Shown here in pieces: positions 1-6,997 of a stretch of DNA of 19,343 nucleotides (the first letter of the stretch is position 1; the number at the start of each line of letters is the position of its first letter). Below the pieces are notes generated by a model. That model made no database searches. It was not told the origin of the DNA and worked only from the letters and a program-made list of their open reading frames with translations. A program made the position numbers and the translations under genes. Source of the stretch: Pseudomonadota bacterium (GTDB lineage: Bacteria > Pseudomonadota > Alphaproteobacteria > Acetobacterales > Acetobacteraceae); NCBI GenBank assembly GCA_021807975.1, contig JAKBCJ010000030.1:1-19343 (forward strand), read 5' to 3'.

Positions 1-2
1 CG

Positions 3-1088
3 CTGCTGGACGGATGCGCCAATATCGGGACGGTGGACTTCCGGCGCGACTTCGCGTTCCACAAGGAATTCGCCATCATGGTGCTGCCGAAACTTTGCGG
101 CATCGTGGCGGCGATCGCGGCGGCGGTGCTAACCCACTCCTACATCGCCATGCTGTGCGGGATGGGCGTCAACCGGACGCTGCGGATGGTCCTGAGCTAT
201 GTGATGCATCCGTTCCGGCCCCGGCTGTCGCTCCGGGCGTGGCGCGGGTTGGCGGGGTATTCGCTGTGGACGTTCGTGCTGTCGCTGGCGGTGCTGCTCC
301 GCGACCGGGCGGACACCCTGCTGCTGGGCCGGCTGATGAACACCGCCTCGGTCGGGTTCTACTCCGTGGGGGCGGAGATCGCGGCCCTGCCGACAACGGA
401 ACTGATCGAGCCCCTGGGTCGCGCGGCATTTTCCGGTTTTGCGGCGGGACGGCAGCAGAACACCGCGCCCGGCGAGACCTTCCTGCGGCTGATCGGATCG
501 GCCGCGCTGCTGACCCTGCCGGCCGGTGTCGGGCTGTCGCTGGTGGCGGCACCGCTGGTCGCCCTGGCGTTTGGGCCGGGGTGGGAACAGGCGGTGCCGG
601 TGCTGCGCATCCTGTCGCTGGGTTTCACCATCATGGTGTTCGGCCATCTGAGCCTGCATTTATTGAGCGCCCATGCGCTGCTGGGCCGGCTGGTGGGGAT
701 TACCCTGGCAGGTGCGGCGGTCCGCGTGGCAATGCTGGCGGTTTTGATCCCCGCCTATGGGTTGCGGGGCGCGGCGGCCGGCGCGGCAATCGGGGTGCTG
801 ACCGAACAGATCCTGACCGTGGGCACGGCGTTGCGCAGGTTCAGACTCGGGATCGGCGATCTGGCCCGCGGAGTCGCTCGGCCGGCCGCCGCCACTCTGG
901 CGATGGCCGGTGTCCTGACTTGGAGCGGCTTCGGCTGGCGGGACGACGACAGCGTCCTGGCGCTGGTACAAGCGGTCGCCGCCGGCGCCCTGACATACAC
1001 CGCTGTGCTGGCGGGAAGCTGGCTGGCAGCGGGCCGGCCGAACGGGGCGGAGCGCGATGTGCTGGCGTTGCTTCGGCGCGTCCGCTGA
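3..1088 (+). CDS. Polysaccharide/oligosaccharide flippase (Wzx/MOP type), 5' truncated
   Basis: This is the C-terminal ~361 residues of a multi-pass inner-membrane protein; the frame is open to the left edge, so the true start lies outside the window. The first visible residues (NIGTVDFRRDF, then HKEF) match the cytoplasmic loop of Wzx-like lipopolysaccharide/exopolysaccharide flippases of the MOP superfamily. Many hydrophobic stretches rich in Ala, Leu, Val and Gly follow, with short basic loops, as expected for 8 or more membrane helices. A GTG at 33 could be mistaken for a start, but the conserved sequence continues upstream of it. The family moves lipid-linked sugar repeats across the inner membrane. 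It ends in TGA, 80 bp before the next gene. The substrate cannot be told. The sugar-nucleotide genes at the right edge (18109-19343) agree with a polysaccharide role but are far away. Confidence 0.82.
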   Translation: MLDGCANIGTVDFRRDFAFHKEFAIMVLPKLCGIVAAIAAAVLTHSYIAMLCGMGVNRTLRMVLSYVMHPFRPRLSLRAWRGLAGYSLWTFVLSLAVLLRDRADTLLLGRLMNTASVGFYSVGAEIAALPTTELIEPLGRAAFSGFAAGRQQNTAPGETFLRLIGSAALLTLPAGVGLSLVAAPLVALAFGPGWEQAVPVLRILSLGFTIMVFGHLSLHLLSAHALLGRLVGITLAGAAVRVAMLAVLIPAYGLRGAAAGAAIGVLTEQILTVGTALRRFRLGIGDLARGVARPAAATLAMAGVLTWSGFGWRDDDSVLALVQAVAAGALTYTAVLAGSWLAAGRPNGAERDVLALLRRVR

Positions 1089-1168
1089 CCGGGCGGCACG
1101 ACGGCTTTCTTGTTCACAACCACAATAGCCCGGCGAGGCGACTCGCCAAAGCGGGGTAGGATGTTCGG

Positions 1169-3283
1169 ATGCAGCCATCCCGCCCGATCGAAACCGATAT
1201 CGTCCTGCTTGGCGCCGGACACGCCCATGTAGAGGTACTGCGCCGCTTCGCGATCCGGCCAGAGCCAGGCGTCAGGCTGACACTGATCGGACGGGAACCG
1301 GAGACGCCATACTCCGGCATGCTGCCAGGGCTGATCCGGAGCGAATATACCCATCAGGACGCCCACATAGACTTGGCGCCGCTGGCCACGATGGCCAACG
1401 CCCGGCTGATCCTGGCAGCCGCGACCGGTTTCGACCCGGTAAGCCGGACGGTGCAGGTCGCCGGACGGCCGGATGTCCCGTTCGATCTGCTGTCGGTGGA
1501 CACCGGCGGGGTGCCCGATGTGCCGGGTGGCAACGGGATCCCGGTCAAGCCGATCGGGCTGTTTCTGGATCGTCTGCACCGGCTGGAAGCCGAAGCCCGG
1601 GCGGGCACAAGGCTCGCGGTGGTGGGCGGCGGGCCGGGCGGCGTGGAACTGGTATTGGCGCTGGCGGCGCGGTTTGCCGGGCAGTTGCGGCTGGTTCTGG
1701 TGTCCTCCACCCCCGACCCCCTCGCCGCCGCACCGGCCAACCTCCGCCGCACAGTGCGGGCGGCCCTGGTGGACGCGGGCGTGGAACTGGTCTGCGGCGT
1801 GGCCGCGGCCGGGTTTGAAAATGGACGCCTGTTCCTGTCCGACGACAGTTTCATTGAAGTGGAAACGGCGCTGTGGGCGACCGGGGCGAAGGGCGCGGCG
1901 TTTCTGGCCGCCTCCGGCGTCGCGTGCGACGCAGCGGGTTGCATCCGGGTCACGCCGGATTTGCGCAGCATCAGCCACGCGGCCGTGTTCGCGGCTGGCG
2001 ATTGCGCGTCGTTCGAAGGCACCCCAAGACCGAAAGCGGGCGTGTGGGCCGTTCGGGCGGGTGGGCCGTTGGCGGACAATCTGCGGCGCGCCGCGAAGGG
2101 GCAGGCGTTGCAGCCATGGAAGCCGCAACGCGACGCGCTGGCGATCCTGGGCCTCGGCAACGGACGTGCCGTGGCGTGGCGGAACGGTATCGGCGTGCAT
2201 GGCCGGACGGTCGCGCGGCTGAAGGACTGGATCGACCGGCGATGGATGCGCATGTACACCGATATGCGGATGCCGGCCGAATCCGGCGCGCCGATGCGTT
2301 GCGGCGGCTGCGGCGCCAAGGTGGCGGCAGGGGTTCTGTCGGGGGCACTGGCAAGCCTGCCACATGCCGACACGCCCGATCTGCTGACCAGCCTGGACGA
2401 CGCGGCCGTGCTGAAACCGCCCCTCGGCAAGCTGTTGGTCCAATCGGCCGATCACTTTCGCACGTTCCTGGACGATCCATTCGTCTTCGGCCAGATCGCC
2501 GCCGCCCACGCATTGTCGGATATCTACGCCATGGGCGGGGCGCCGTGGACCGCACTGGCCATCGCCTCGGTACCATACGCCAGCGGCGGCAAAATGCAGG
2601 CCGAGTTGTCGGCGATGCTGCAAGGGGCGAGCGGCATACTGCGCGCGGCCGGTTGCGCCCTGGTCGGCGGTCACAGCGGCGAGGCATCGGAGGCGGCGCT
2701 GGGCTTTTCCGTCACCGGACTGGTGGATTCGGGCAAAATCCTGCGCAAGGCGGGGCTTCAGCCGGGCGACCGGCTGATCCTGACCAAGCCTCTGGGCACC
2801 GGCATCATACTGGCGGGCCATATGCGGGGCAACGCGCGCGCCGCCTGGCTGATGGCGGCGATCGAGTCCATGCGGACCACCAACGCCGCCGCCGCGGCGA
2901 TCGGCATGGCGCACCGGCCAAGGGCGGGAACGGACATCACTGGATTTGGACTCGCCGGGCACCTTCAGGAAATGCTGGAGGCATCCGGGGTGGGGGCGGT
3001 GTTGCGGCTGGACGCGATCCCTGCCCTGCCCGGTGCCCGGGCACTGGCCGCGCATGGCATCGAAAGCACCCTGGCTCCGGAAAACCGCCGCGTTCTGGGC
3101 GGGGAAACCGCGAACACGGCGTTGCTGACCGATCCGCAAACCTCCGGCGGCCTGCTGCTGGGGTTTCCGGCCAACCGAGCGGAACGGTGCTTGGAAGAGT
3201 TGTGCGATGCCGGGATCGACGCGGCGATCGTCGGGGAGGTGGAGCCGGCACGCGAGGGCCACCGGCGGATCGCCATCGAGTAA
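1169..3283 (+). CDS. selD: Fused NADH dehydrogenase-like flavoprotein / selenide, water dikinase (SelD)
   Basis: A 704-residue two-domain protein. Residues ~1-365 are a pyridine-nucleotide-disulfide/NDH-2-like flavoprotein: an N-terminal FAD site (LLGAGHAHVEV), a second dinucleotide site (AVVGGGPGGVE, ~residue 150) and a late FAD motif (FAAGDCASF). Residues ~376-704 are SelD, which makes selenophosphate from selenide and ATP. The catalytic loop reads CGGCGAK, placing Cys381 and Lys384 at the positions of E. coli Cys17 and Lys20; the second, dispensable Cys is Ala383. Further SelD motifs are LDDAAVL, ALSDIYAMGG, LVGGHSGE, KPLGTGI, TDITGFGLAGHL and DPQTSGGLL. This fusion is a known architecture; the flavoprotein part may generate or recycle reduced selenium, which is inference. 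No selA, selB or mnmH is in the window. ATG at 1169 has a weak AGGA about 6 nt upstream; no better start is seen. Confidence 0.93.
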   Translation: MQPSRPIETDIVLLGAGHAHVEVLRRFAIRPEPGVRLTLIGREPETPYSGMLPGLIRSEYTHQDAHIDLAPLATMANARLILAAATGFDPVSRTVQVAGRPDVPFDLLSVDTGGVPDVPGGNGIPVKPIGLFLDRLHRLEAEARAGTRLAVVGGGPGGVELVLALAARFAGQLRLVLVSSTPDPLAAAPANLRRTVRAALVDAGVELVCGVAAAGFENGRLFLSDDSFIEVETALWATGAKGAAFLAASGVACDAAGCIRVTPDLRSISHAAVFAAGDCASFEGTPRPKAGVWAVRAGGPLADNLRRAAKGQALQPWKPQRDALAILGLGNGRAVAWRNGIGVHGRTVARLKDWIDRRWMRMYTDMRMPAESGAPMRCGGCGAKVAAGVLSGALASLPHADTPDLLTSLDDAAVLKPPLGKLLVQSADHFRTFLDDPFVFGQIAAAHALSDIYAMGGAPWTALAIASVPYASGGKMQAELSAMLQGASGILRAAGCALVGGHSGEASEAALGFSVTGLVDSGKILRKAGLQPGDRLILTKPLGTGIILAGHMRGNARAAWLMAAIESMRTTNAAAAAIGMAHRPRAGTDITGFGLAGHLQEMLEASGVGAVLRLDAIPALPGARALAAHGIESTLAPENRRVLGGETANTALLTDPQTSGGLLLGFPANRAERCLEELCDAGIDAAIVGEVEPAREGHRRIAIE

Positions 3284-3289
3284 AACCCA

Positions 3290-3368
3290 CCCCGCCAGGA
3301 TCGCCGATCGCCCGCTCCGGTTCGGTGAAAACTGCCTTTGGCCCATCTTGGTTCCCCGCCAGGATCGC
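3290..3368 (+). repeat. 15-bp direct repeat pair between selD and the dehydrogenase gene
   Basis: The sequence CCCCGCCAGGATCGC occurs at 3290-3304 and again at 3354-3368, 64 bp apart, inside the 120-bp gap between two plus-strand genes. The second copy ends about 23 bp before the ribosome binding site of the downstream gene. It could be a paired regulator site or a chance duplication in GC-rich DNA; the sequence does not decide. No intrinsic terminator is visible in this gap, so read-through from selD is possible. Confidence 0.35.
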
Positions 3369-3403
3369 GCTAGGAACGGCGGCTTATCGTCAGGAGCCTC
3401 CGC

Positions 3404-4480
3404 ATGACCCGCAGTTACCGTATCGCGTCCATCCCCGCCGACGGCATCGGGCCTGAAGTCATCGAGGCCGGCCTGGAAGTGCTGGACGCGGTGGCATCGA
3501 AGGACGGCGGCTTCAAGCTGGCGATCGACCACTACGACTGGGGCTCCAACTGGTACCGTAAACATGGCGAGTTCATGCCGGCCGACGGATTGGCCTGGCT
3601 GCGAACCGCGGACGCGATCTACTTCGGCGCCGTGGGCGACCCGAATGTGCCGGACCATATTTCTCTGTGGGGCCTTCGGCTGCAGATCTGCCAGGGGTTC
3701 GATCAGTACGCCAATGTCCGTCCGACGCGGATTCTGCCGGGCGTGAGATCGCCGTTGCGCGACATCGGGCCGGGCGATCTGGATTGGGTGATCGTGCGCG
3801 AAAACTCCGAGGGCGAGTATGCCGGCCAGGGCGGGCGCACCCATCGCGGGCTGCCGGAGGAAGTCGCCACCGAAACCGCGATTTTCACCCGCCGCGGGGT
3901 GGAGCGGATCATGCGCTTCGCCTTCGATATCGCCCGTTCGCGGCCGCGCAAGCACCTGACGGTGGTAACCAAGTCCAACGCCCAGCGCCACGGCATGGTG
4001 TTCTGGGATGAAATCGCGGCCCTGGTCAGCCACGACTATAAGGACGTGACGTGGGATAAGGAACTGGTCGATGCAATGACCATGCGGATGGTGCGCAAGC
4101 CGCAAACCATCGATACAGTCGTCGCGACAAACCTGCATGCCGACATCCTGTCGGACCTGGCCGCCGCATTGGCCGGATCGTTGGGTATCGCGCCCACCGG
4201 CAACATCGATCCGGAACGGCGGTCGCCTTCGATGTTCGAGCCGATCCATGGTTCGGCGTTCGACATCACCGGCAAGGGCATCGCCAACCCGGTCGCGACG
4301 TTCTGGACCGGCGCGATGATGCTGGAACACCTGGGGGAGAAGCCGGCCGCCGATCTGCTGATGCGGGCGGTGGAACAGGTGTGCGCGGCGGGGATTTTGT
4401 CCCCCGATCTGGGCGGTTCGGCAACGACCAAGGACGTGACCAAGGCTGTCGTGGAAGCGGTTCGGGGTATGAACCGGTAA
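3404..4480 (+). CDS. Tartrate/D-malate dehydrogenase family protein (TtuC/DmlA type)
   Basis: A 358-residue member of the isocitrate/isopropylmalate dehydrogenase family, closest in motifs to the tartrate dehydrogenase/decarboxylase and D-malate dehydrogenase branch. These NAD- and metal-dependent enzymes oxidise and often decarboxylate a 2-hydroxy diacid (D-malate to pyruvate + CO2). Diagnostic segments are FGAVGDPNVPDHISLWG (74-90), the substrate-binding arginines in LRLQICQGF and YANVRPTRILPG, the catalytic Tyr139 in EYAGQGG, Lys190 in VTKSNAQRHG, and metal aspartates Asp223, Asp247 and Asp251 (ADILSD). The length is normal for the family. The start is set by AGGAG at 3392-3396, 7 nt before ATG. 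Exact substrate (tartrate, D-malate or 3-isopropylmalate-like) cannot be fixed from sequence, and no regulator or transporter is adjacent. Confidence 0.88.
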   Translation: MTRSYRIASIPADGIGPEVIEAGLEVLDAVASKDGGFKLAIDHYDWGSNWYRKHGEFMPADGLAWLRTADAIYFGAVGDPNVPDHISLWGLRLQICQGFDQYANVRPTRILPGVRSPLRDIGPGDLDWVIVRENSEGEYAGQGGRTHRGLPEEVATETAIFTRRGVERIMRFAFDIARSRPRKHLTVVTKSNAQRHGMVFWDEIAALVSHDYKDVTWDKELVDAMTMRMVRKPQTIDTVVATNLHADILSDLAAALAGSLGIAPTGNIDPERRSPSMFEPIHGSAFDITGKGIANPVATFWTGAMMLEHLGEKPAADLLMRAVEQVCAAGILSPDLGGSATTKDVTKAVVEAVRGMNR

Positions 4481-4825
4481 AATCCGGGGCGCGGGGCATC
4501 GTGTATCGGGGGCACCCGGTGTTCCGCGCTAATTCGCAACGATCTCCCCCCGGAACGTATCCGCCACCGCACCGCAAGCGGCGATGCGGACGCAGGGCAG
4601 ACGATGGACGGTCGGGCCGTGGCGCGATAAGCTGGCTGAAAGCTGCCTTTTGTTGAGCCAATGCCCTGTTTTCCGCCAAAAGGACCACAATTCTCGGGAT
4701 GTTTATTTTGCAACAGGCCAGTTTGTCTGCCATTGCTGCCGTGGATCGTTGGGAATCCGCCGTTGAAACGGTCGGTGTTGCTCGTTCGGGCGGGCCTGTG
4801 AGCAAAGATCGAGTCAGGAGACCCC
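4481..4825 (+). promoter_or_regulatory. 345-bp gene-free region upstream of the exported pair
   Basis: No convincing gene was found here on either strand. The stretch 4640-4740 is visibly less GC-rich than its surroundings and is the likeliest promoter location for the gene at 4826, although no clean -35/-10 pair could be picked. An imperfectly centred dyad, TTGCTC at 4778-4783 and GAGCAA at 4800-4805, lies just before the ribosome binding site (AGGAG, 4816-4820) and could be an operator or a leader hairpin. No T-rich terminator follows the dehydrogenase gene. Confidence 0.3.
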
Positions 4826-5212
4826 ATGTCCATCGGACACCGTGATTCCCTCGTGGAACGCTCTCGTCCTTCGCAATGGCTTCGCGGTCTGATTGCCGCC
4901 GCCGCGGTAACGACCCTGGCCGGACCGGCCCCGGGCGCGAATGCGCCGATCGATGCCTGCGACCGATTGCAGATGGTTGTCTGGGGCATTATCGCGCCCG
5001 GCTCAACCTTCGGCTTGATCAAAAACCTGGAAGCGGTGCCCGGCGTCGATCACGTCACGTTCGACCTGCGACATGCGCTTGCCACGATCGAGATTCGCCA
5101 TGGCGTCACCGTCACCGACAGCCAGTTGCGCACCGCGGTGAAGAGCGCGAGTTACACGCCGCGGGAGATCACCCGACCATCGACCTGCCCCAACCCCGGA
5201 TCGGACGAATGA
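4826..5212 (+). CDS. Exported small protein with HMA-like fold lacking the CxxC metal site
   Basis: A 128-residue protein. The N-terminus has basic residues (RPSQWLR), a hydrophobic core (GLIAAAAVTTLAG) and a likely signal peptidase I site after PGANA at residue 40, so the mature form should be periplasmic. Residues ~48-116 follow the beta-alpha-beta-beta-alpha-beta pattern of heavy-metal-associated domains: a first strand (LQMVVWG), a helix ending LEAVPGV, then VTFDLRHALATIEI and a final TDSQLRTAVKSASYTPREI. At the place of the canonical GMTCxxC motif the protein reads GIIAPGS, so both metal-binding cysteines are replaced (Ala57, Ser60). The only cysteines are Cys45 and Cys121, near the two ends. 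The role is unknown; it may bind a partner rather than a metal ion. AGGAG sits 5 nt before ATG. Its stop overlaps the next start (ATGA), implying translational coupling. Confidence 0.72.
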   Translation: MSIGHRDSLVERSRPSQWLRGLIAAAAVTTLAGPAPGANAPIDACDRLQMVVWGIIAPGSTFGLIKNLEAVPGVDHVTFDLRHALATIEIRHGVTVTDSQLRTAVKSASYTPREITRPSTCPNPGSDE

Positions 5213-6120
5213 TCGGGCGTCCCTTGGCCCGCCTTGTTCGGGTCGTCCGACCGACCGTCTTGCTGATTGTGCTGCTTCTGCTGTCCAGCCGGGTCAATGC
5301 GCAAATCACCTTCCCCGGCGCCTCGCCGGTCTCGGCGGGGAACCTCGTTATGGTCCTGAAGCCAGAGACATTCGATTACACCGGTGGGGGTTCGAATACT
5401 GTCGATAAGAACGTGCTTATCTACGGCGCGTCCCCCAGGCTTGCCATCATCGTGCAGAGCAACAGCTTCGTCTCCAACTCAGCCATCATTACCGAGATGG
5501 GCCAGTCACACAGGGTCATCGCCAACGGGTTCGGCGACACTCTGATCCAACCGCGTTACACGATTTTTCAGCAGGACGGCCCCGGTTCAACCTTCCGCAT
5601 CGCCCCTTATATCGGGGCTGTTCTGCCAACGGGCGAGGACAATGCCAACAGTCTGATGCCGCGTGGCGGACAACCCGGGACCGGCGCCCTGGCGACGCGG
5701 GATGCGATTACGGCGTCTTATCAGACGTTGGACTGGAATGCCGCCGCCGAGGTCGGCTATCAGGCTAACACAGCCGCCGCGGGCTACCGTGTCGGCAATA
5801 CACTCTTTGCCGATGCTGCATTCCATTACCGGATGTGGCCGCTGGAGCTGGGCGAGGAGGTTGGCGGGGAACTCTATGCGTCCATCGAGGGCAATTATAC
5901 CTCCAGCATGGCCAACCGGATCGGCGGACAAAGCATTCCCGGGACCGGCGGTCAAACCCTGTTGATGGATCCCGGCATCATTTACACGACACGGCTGTAC
6001 TCGTTCACCCTGTCGGGTTTTCTGCCGGCCTATCAGCAGATCCGCGACAATGGCAACCGTTTGAATTACGGCCTTCTGGGCGCGTTCCGTTACAGCTTCT
6101 TCACATCCAATCACTGGTAG
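5209..6120 (+). CDS. Outer-membrane beta-barrel transporter-like protein (Phenol_MetA_deg type)
   Basis: A 303-residue secreted protein. The start at 5209 is chosen because it overlaps the previous stop (ATGA) and begins a clean signal peptide: a basic start, a hydrophobic core of Leu/Val/Ile at residues 17-26 and a cut after VNA at residue 31. The mature part has alternating amphipathic strands, and its segment GFGDTLIQPRY followed by FRIAPYIGAVLPTGEDNA resembles the transporter family of the 'putative MetA-pathway of phenol degradation' (PF13557). The chain ends in an aromatic residue (SNHW), as outer-membrane barrels commonly do. The frame stays open upstream to 4876, but that part overlaps the preceding gene and has no signal. 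It probably acts with its coupled neighbour; the substrate is unknown. Confidence 0.72.
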   Translation: MIGRPLARLVRVVRPTVLLIVLLLLSSRVNAQITFPGASPVSAGNLVMVLKPETFDYTGGGSNTVDKNVLIYGASPRLAIIVQSNSFVSNSAIITEMGQSHRVIANGFGDTLIQPRYTIFQQDGPGSTFRIAPYIGAVLPTGEDNANSLMPRGGQPGTGALATRDAITASYQTLDWNAAAEVGYQANTAAAGYRVGNTLFADAAFHYRMWPLELGEEVGGELYASIEGNYTSSMANRIGGQSIPGTGGQTLLMDPGIIYTTRLYSFTLSGFLPAYQQIRDNGNRLNYGLLGAFRYSFFTSNHW

Positions 6121-6151
6121 CCCAACGGCCCCGGCGGGCGGGATCAGCGCC

Positions 6152-6188
6152 AACCGGGAACGGGGCCCCAACCGGAAACGGGGCCCCG
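6152..6188. terminator. Tandem 18-bp GC-rich repeat forming a hairpin between convergent genes
   Basis: Two adjacent 18-bp copies (6152-6169 and 6170-6187) differ at one base, and each ends in the self-complementary GGGGCCCC. The two GGGGCCCC blocks, with one extra C-G pair, can fold into a 9-bp stem with a 10-nt loop (6161-6188). The hairpin lies in the 130-bp gap between a plus-strand gene ending at 6120 and a minus-strand gene ending at 6251, so it could serve both strands. No T run follows on either side, so it is not a textbook intrinsic terminator. Confidence 0.4.
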
Positions 6189-6250
6189 CCCTGGAACGGA
6201 CTATCGAACGGCTCGACCCAAACCAGGCAGAGCCGGCGGCTGACCGGTGG

Positions 6251-6997
6251 TTATTCCGCGCCCCAGCCGCCGTCGATCACCAGACTCTGACCGGTCATGA
6301 ACGCCGAGGCCTGGCTCGCCAAAAACACCACCCCTCCGGCCATATCCAGCGGCTTGGCGAAGCGGCCCAGCGGCGTGCGGTCCAGCAGGCGCTTGCCATG
6401 CACGTCGTGTTCCAGCAGGCCATGAGTCAGATCGGTGTCCACCCATCCCGGTGCCAGCGTATTCACCCGCACATTGCGCTTCGCCCAGTCGAGCGCGAGC
6501 GCCTTGGTGAACATCTCCACCCCGCCTTTCGAGGCGCAGTATGGCGTGGACCGCGGCAACCCGCCGTGACCGGCGACGGAGCTGACATTGATGACCGACC
6601 CGCCCTCCCCGATCGCGCCGCCGATATGTTTGCAGCACAGGAACACGCCGGTCAGGTTGACATCGATAATGTCCTGCCATTCCCGCAGCGACGTGCGCTC
6701 GATGCCTTTGAAGATGGCGTTGACGCCGGCATTGTTCACCAGCACGTCGATCTTGCCACATCGTTCCAGCACCGCGTCGCGCAGCGCCAGCACCTCCGCC
6801 TCCTTCGACACGTCGGCCGTGACCACGATCGCCTTGTCGCCGATCGCGGCCGCGGTTTCCTCCAGCGTGGCGCGCGTGCGCCCGCTGAGCACCACGGTGG
6901 CGCCGTGGCGGGCCAGACCCTCCGCCATCCCGCGTCCAATGCCCCGGCCGGCGCCGGTGACCACACAAACCCTGCCGGTCAGATCGAAATCGCTCAC
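6251..6997 (-). CDS. SDR-family NAD(P)-dependent oxidoreductase (LvaD-like position)
   Basis: A 248-residue classical short-chain dehydrogenase. It has the cofactor glycine motif TGAGRGIG (residues 14-21), NNAG (88-91), the structural Asn114 in DVNLTG, and the catalytic Ser140-Tyr153-Lys157 set in SSVAG...YCASK. The end QSLVIDGGWGAE is typical of 3-oxoacyl-ACP reductase/gluconate 5-dehydrogenase-like members. The start is a GTG at 6997-6995 overlapping the stop of the upstream gene as GTGA, with GGAG about 10 nt before it; longer readings run into that gene. It is third in a tightly coupled operon with an APH-family kinase and an acyl-CoA dehydrogenase. By analogy with LvaD it may interconvert a keto and hydroxy group on an acyl-CoA, but its substrate is not shown by the sequence. 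Confidence 0.9.
   Translation of the reverse strand: MSDFDLTGRVCVVTGAGRGIGRGMAEGLARHGATVVLSGRTRATLEETAAAIGDKAIVVTADVSKEAEVLALRDAVLERCGKIDVLVNNAGVNAIFKGIERTSLREWQDIIDVNLTGVFLCCKHIGGAIGEGGSVINVSSVAGHGGLPRSTPYCASKGGVEMFTKALALDWAKRNVRVNTLAPGWVDTDLTHGLLEHDVHGKRLLDRTPLGRFAKPLDMAGGVVFLASQASAFMTGQSLVIDGGWGAE

Noticed and set aside
755..4330. Very long open frame (about 1190 codons) on the minus strand
   Set aside because: It runs antisense to three well-supported genes (flippase end, selD fusion, dehydrogenase), is rich in Arg/Gly/Pro/His without any domain, and is explained by the strong third-position GC of the sense genes.
4876..5208. N-terminal extension of the outer-membrane barrel gene
   Set aside because: The frame is open, but it overlaps the exported HMA-like gene and reads as Arg-rich nonsense; the signal peptide begins at 5209.
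4826..5212. Copper or mercury chaperone
   Set aside because: The HMA-like fold lacks both cysteines of the metal site, so classical soft-metal binding is not supported.
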